64,000 nucleotides of DNA, from NCBI GenBank assembly GCA_003665825.1, contig QPFY01000013.1, forward strand, positions 1 through 64,000, read 5' to 3'. The position numbers and the translations under genes are program-made. The notes below the pieces were generated by a model. It did not search any database. It was not told the origin of the DNA and was given only the letters and a program-made list of their open reading frames with translations. This stretch comes from Microbotryum silenes-acaulis (Eukaryota; Basidiomycota; Microbotryomycetes; Microbotryales; Microbotryaceae). The stretch's first letter is position 1. Every line of letters begins with the position of its first letter. Below, piece by piece: positions 59,618 through 64,000 of the stretch.

Positions 59618-61765
59618 AGCGTTTGGAAGTAGTGCCGCGCAACTTCGATCCAATAACATACTACTACAGCATCGCCCCCGGGCTGCACTCGAATCGTAAA
59701 ACACCTATCGATGAGCGCCTGAAAGAGGAGCTTGGCAGCAGAATCCCTTACTCGCCCAATCTCCACAACTTCATCGCGATGCCCGACCCCGAACTCGACG
59801 CTTTGGTCGAATATGTTACGTTTGCCGGTACCTGGGGGCAGGAGGAGCCGATGCAAGCTCTCTTTGACCAAATTAATGCTGTTGTAAGTTCGAAAGCACT
59901 CCATATAGAGGGAAGTGGTGTGATGCATTTGACTGAGCATGGCCGATTCGTGCTTCAAGGTCCAGCGGTTCGACGTATCGTCGCTAGTGGGGGTTTGAGC
60001 GTGCCCGTTCCGACGTCGGAAGAGCAGCAACATCATACCGATCAAGCACCCGACGCAGTGACCCTATTCACTTTTGCTTCGACCGACGACATCGAGGCGG
60101 TATGGAAGATGTCCAACGCAGACTGGCACCGAGAAGAAGCACGATTGGGTCGTCATCCGACCGATTGTCGGCGAGTGAGCCAGGTCCTCGCTCCGGGAGA
60201 AGTTAAAGGCGGTCCCAAGGCAGGCGCCGCCGCTCGGCAGATACTTCGGCGCTTCTATCGCCTGAAGTCGACAATTGCTCTTCGAGAATTCGTCTACGGC
60301 TTCACACTAGCCGTGGATCGCTTCCGAGTCCTTTGTTACCTGCCGGGCGGGATCGTACAAACGAACGAGTTCGATTGTTCGCGGCCCGACGGCTTCAAGG
60401 TTCTCCTTCGGTTCCTTGTCCGACTTGTGGTCGACACCGAACGCAACCTCGGTGCAATCGTCTCCGGCGCCGCCTATCCGCTGACGGTCAACACTCTGCC
60501 GCCGTTCGTATATCAACGTCCTCCCTCAGCGGGATCGGCCGCGAACGTTCGTCATCGAGCTCGTCTTTGGGCACCGACCAACCGCAACGACGCGATGACT
60601 GGAAACCGAACGGCTTACTATCCTGCTGCTGTCGAAAAGGATGGCGCCACCGCTTCGTATCGACGATCACCCGAGCAGACCGTCGCCTTCTCGTTTCCCA
60701 CTAGCGAGCAATCCAAGCGCACCATTCGCCTTTTGGAACGATTGGACACGTTCCACTCCACTACAACCGAAGGGCTTGCCACGGTGGAGACGATCTACCA
60801 GGATCCTCAAGCTTTTCGTACTGCTCCGCCCGACGTCTGCGGTGGGGATGCGGGTTGTCTGTCAGGTGGTGTGACTTCAAGGACGACACAGTTCATCGAG
60901 TATCGAGAATTGTATCAATCAATACTACAAGCCCAATCCACGCACCATCTCACGCAACTAATACTTGACGCGGTCAAAGGTCGGTATTCACATCGGAATG
61001 AAAGGGGGGAGCGTAGGGACTGATACAATCGATCGTTCGGCGCATGGTCCGCAGGGGTACGGAGTCTTTACCAAATCGACGTACTACATCGCGACCTTTC
61101 GATCGAAAATTTGGTGATCAAGTCGGACGGCACCGGAGCTCTGATGCTTTCGGATTGGTTTTGCTTCTTGGATGATGCCCTGTCCGAACAAGAGCGTCTG
61201 GAAGCGGTTGTGAGTAAAAACCCTGTCACAACTCTCTAAGCTAAGTCCGCGGCCGCTAACTTCGAGCGGTTTGGCTACGCAGGGCACTCTGGCAACTATG
61301 GCCCGCGCAATGCTCCCGACCAACAAGTCTCGGATTAAACATGAAATTTGGCATGAGATCGAGCAACTTGTCTTTGACGTTCTGCATGTCATTTCAAGCC
61401 GGCTTTTGGGACCCAACAACCCTACAAGGATGTCGAGGGAGGATGAGGAGACATGGAGCACATGGGACCGCATCGCTCCGACATTGGCCATCTTGAAGTC
61501 GGACCCATTTCAGAGGCCAATCAAATGGCGATCTCAGCTTGAACGGTACGAGCATTTTTGGACCGACATTGACCAATTGTTCCAAGTACTGTTCAAGTAC
61601 TGCGGACTGGGCTTGGTGAGCGAAAATATCACAATCGCGGAAGAAGTTGCTTTGTTTGCAGAGTGGGGTGGGCGCGATGGAGCTACTCGTTTGCTCGACC
61701 AATTGGTCCACGATTTGGAAATGTTGGCGTTCACGCTTGCGCTGCAAAATATGCAACTGCAGTAG
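59618..61765 (+). CDS. FunK1-G: divergent fungal-type kinase, 5' end unresolved
   Basis: Exons (from an acceptor at 59617) 59618-60979, 61055-61209 and 61283-61765. The upstream exon carrying the start is not resolved. ATG 59234 is a candidate but needs another intron, and the first in-frame ATG is 59779. Motifs in order: LKEELGSRIPYSPNLHNF, VTFAGTWGQEEPMQALF, QAPDAVTLF and, about 55 residues later, APGEVKGGPKAG (PD...ExK intact). These are followed by REFVYGFTLAVDRFRVL of the FunK1 N-lobe. Exon 3 has LHRDLSIENLVI, but the DFG region reads LSDWFCFLDD, unlike all other copies. Exon 4 has GTLATMAR and HEIWHEIEQLVFDV. A 75 nt stretch at about 59884-59958 matches an intron of copy F but has lost its AG acceptor and is in frame here. 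Catalytic ability is uncertain because of the SDW change. Confidence 0.7.
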
Positions 61766-62340
61766 CTACATAAGCTACCCGTTGCGGTCTCACGCACATC
61801 ACGGGCTCCGATCAGACAGATTGTTTTTGTTTTACTACAGTAATTTGTTGTATGACTTCTCGTTCGTCTCTGCAACTCAGATCGATTTTTAATGTGCTTT
61901 CTTACAAGGTTCAGTAGCGATGAGCGTGTGATTGTCGATCTGAATGAAGAGAACGAACTTATTCACGAAGTACGTGGAAGTGACTAGATCGCACATTGGC
62001 ACCTACGTATGAGGAAAGCGAGAAAGACAAAGGTGCTGAAAGGGCGAGCGACGAGGGATGAGGCGAGAAATTTTCTAGGGACTTCTCACGAAGAGACGAG
62101 GACGAAGGAAGAGAGCAAGTGTGCGACCTTTGAGATCCGAGCTGCAGAAGGGAAAGAGAAAGGCCAACTACTGTTAGTTGGGCAAGCTGAACCAGACGAG
62201 GTGGGTAAGTCTGGGACCGAGCTCGAGGAGGCTCGAAATATGTGACGAATGTGGTAAGAGTCGAGAATCGAGAGCGAGGCTCGGGCTGGAAAGGAAGGCG
62301 AAATTGGAGAGAGAGAGAGAGAGAGAGGCATCGACGATTT
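61766..62340. other. Intergenic with GA microsatellite
   Basis: 62307-62327 is an uninterrupted (GA) run of about ten units. No gene recognised between the FunK1-G stop and the helicase remnant. Confidence 0.5.
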
Positions 62341-62820
62341 GACGGGGAGTTCCTTTGGGAGCCAGGAAGGTATTGGCGAAAGTTCCCTGCAGATTGGAAA
62401 CCTTGTTAGCATGCCGTCGTTCAGAGCGGAGGCGGAAGAGCCCAACTGACGACCCGCAAAGATCGTGGTCACCCCGCCAAAGAGCTCCTCGGTCTCTCGG
62501 AGATCACGCAGTAAACGGTCGACCGCTTCCACGGCGAATCGATGCGCCATTGGTGCTTCATCCCAAATGATGAGCTTGGTGGTACGCAGCATCAGCGCGA
62601 GATAACTCTCCCTGTCGACTGGACACATCGAGGTCGGAAAGGTGTCGAGTGAGATTCGAAAAGTCGAATGCGCCGTGTGTCCCCCGTTGAGAAGCAACAC
62701 CGCCACTCCGGGCCGGACAATGACACCGGAGCCCGTTTGTACTCCCGCTAGAAGGTTCGTCGCTGTTGGCTTCGAACGCGCCAGCTTCGCTATCAAAGTA
62801 GTCGCACCCTGTAAATCAGC
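62341..62820 (-). pseudogene. Pif1-type helicase remnant
   Basis: The minus strand encodes LLLNGGHTAHSTFRISLD, then MCPVDRESYLALMLRTTKLI, IWDEAPMAHRFAVEAVDRLL and ELFGGVTTIFAG, matching the order of motifs Ia, II (DEAP) and III of Pif1/Helitron-type helicases. The Walker A P-loop (GKT) expected about 40 residues upstream is not found; the frame reads LQGATTLIAKLA there. After FAG the frame changes, and NLQGTFANTFLAPKGTPRQ is read in another frame, perhaps across an intron. Later helicase motifs are absent, being replaced by the GA/TC microsatellite. This is a partial or dead copy, perhaps from a Helitron or a telomere-linked helicase. Confidence 0.65.
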
Positions 62821-63910
62821 CAGTGTCTTTCTGATCGATATTGAGAAAGATCACAGACCTGTAGTACGTGACGAGCCGGCGCCGGCGGCGTATTGGCTTC
62901 CAGTGACGTCTCTAGGAGCTGAGGATCATCGGCGTTCTGTGCGTGTGGTGCTTCAGCTCGAAGGATATGCGATCGGCATACTCATAAGTACCGCATCATA
63001 CATCGCAATGCACGAGAAGGAAAAAAAAGAGCCAAAATAATTACCTTGACGCCCCGAAATTGGGTACTTTTGATCGGTACTACTAGGATCTGGGCGGCCT
63101 TCCCGCAGCCTCAACGTCGTCTTAGCAACCGACGCAGCTGCAGCAACTGCGGATTCATCGAGTCTCATCCATCTGTACCGGGACAACTATGTACATAGGA
63201 ACGAAGAGAACGCTTACCGGCAGATCTGAGCCATCGGGACCGCGGTGTTCTCTTCTGTTTCCGAGCACGAGCGACTGGACCCATGAGCTTGCGGCCGGCG
63301 CCCTCTTCCGGATTCCTAACGGCGTAACGGCGTCCTTAGCATGGTTGAAGAGTGCACCAGTCTAATATGAAGTGATCCTCGTGTAGGCCGGTGTTGATGG
63401 CGTGGGTGTGCTGTACGGGAGCCCGACGGTGATCGCTGACGAGTGCCATCAGCTTGAAGGCAGGTAAGCTTGACGTTGTGGTTGTAAGGCGTCGCTCCGC
63501 CTACGCCTCACGACGACCTCAAGCCAACCTCAGGGCGCTTGGTCGCTCGTCGAGCGTCTCGTGTCGGCCAAGTAATACGACGAGCAGTCTCCGACTGAAC
63601 GTCATTTGCGCTCTGCCTCCCACGATTTTCTCGTTGCATCGTCCATCTTCCACGCCTCGACCGTCTTCGGCGTGTTCGCGTGTGGGAAGAATTCGACCAC
63701 GTCGGCGCAGTGGTCCTTGGAGCCCACCTGACCCGGCGAGCTCCGAGCTATCGCATTTGCCCCCCCTCCCCCCCCCCCCTACACAGGACGAGAACTCGGT
63801 TCGAAGTTGAAACCTGCAGTGCAGTACGGCGAGTTCGGCCGCCTGCTCACGACATGGATAAGAAGATGAGCGGGAAGAAGAATTTTTTGCCTCACCTTTT
63901 CCATGATCGC
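62821..63910. other. No gene recognised; homopolymer C run
   Basis: 63760-63779 is almost pure C (one T). The rest has short ORFs without features. Confidence 0.4.
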
Positions 63911-64000
63911 TTACACCAGAGGTGTCGTGTCGTCCTCGGCTTCCAAGACGTGATTCTCCGGCACCTTGATCGACTCGACCTGCCGATCACGCTGCGGATC
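63911..64000 (-). CDS. Possible 3' end of a gene cut by the window edge
   Basis: On the minus strand the frame is open from the window edge to a TAA at 63913-63911, ending VPENHVLEAEDDTTPLV. Only 29 residues are visible and no family is recognised. It could be coding or chance. Confidence 0.25.
   Translation of the reverse strand, partial: DPQRDRQVESIKVPENHVLEAEDDTTPLV

Noticed and set aside
62642..63040. 132-codon plus-strand ORF
   Set aside because: Antisense to the Pif1-like motifs, which are the better-supported reading.

Overview
The window is a chromosome end of a filamentous or yeast-like fungus, most probably a basidiomycete. It opens with CCCTAA telomere repeats. Coding genes are cut by many 33-115 nt GT-AG introns. 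It holds a multicopy family of fungal-type (FunK1) protein kinases, which are abundant in Basidiomycota. Genus and species cannot be named from the sequence alone.

Layout. (1) 1-28 kb is subtelomere. Two telomere-associated repeat modules, called A and B here, recur as a mosaic and carry no conserved reading frame. Between them lie a four-exon kinase-like gene (K2, 1940-4608, minus), a broken K2 copy, an inverted K2 fragment, one largely intact FunK1 gene (FunK1-A, 9-11.5 kb), one decayed FunK1 gene (FunK1-B, 15.6-18.2 kb), a 2.2 kb DNA element with long inverted repeats, its miniature derivative and a GATCT-rich inverted-repeat element. (2) 28.9-42.6 kb is an island of single-copy housekeeping genes: an Ecl1-type zinc-finger protein, a large AMPK/Gin4-type (CAMKL) kinase, the sphingolipid C4-hydroxylase SUR2, the tRNA 2-thiolation protein NCS2/CTU2, and a small unknown gene. 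(3) 45-61.8 kb is a second FunK1 cluster of five copies in mixed orientation. FunK1-C is interrupted by a hairpin MITE, FunK1-D has a nonsense codon, FunK1-E looks intact, FunK1-F is a fragment and FunK1-G is open but lacks a resolved first exon. A tRNA-like sequence sits among them. (4) 62-64 kb holds a Pif1-type helicase remnant and the edge of another reading frame.

How the parts relate. Wherever the catalytic exon can be read (A, B, C, D, E, G), it is exactly 155 nt, enters in phase 1 and leaves in phase 0. Copies A, F and G also carry an N-terminal pattern 'PD ... E-x-K', resembling the core of PD-(D/E)XK nucleases. In C, D and E the ExK part is lost, and in B the PD has become PN. K2 has its own 'GD ... 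EYK' upstream of a short kinase domain. The most interesting reading is a rapidly duplicating and decaying family of nuclease-like plus kinase fusion proteins near a chromosome end. This is inference from motifs and needs structure prediction and family searches. Exon boundaries were deduced by eye from splice consensus, phase and comparison between paralogues.
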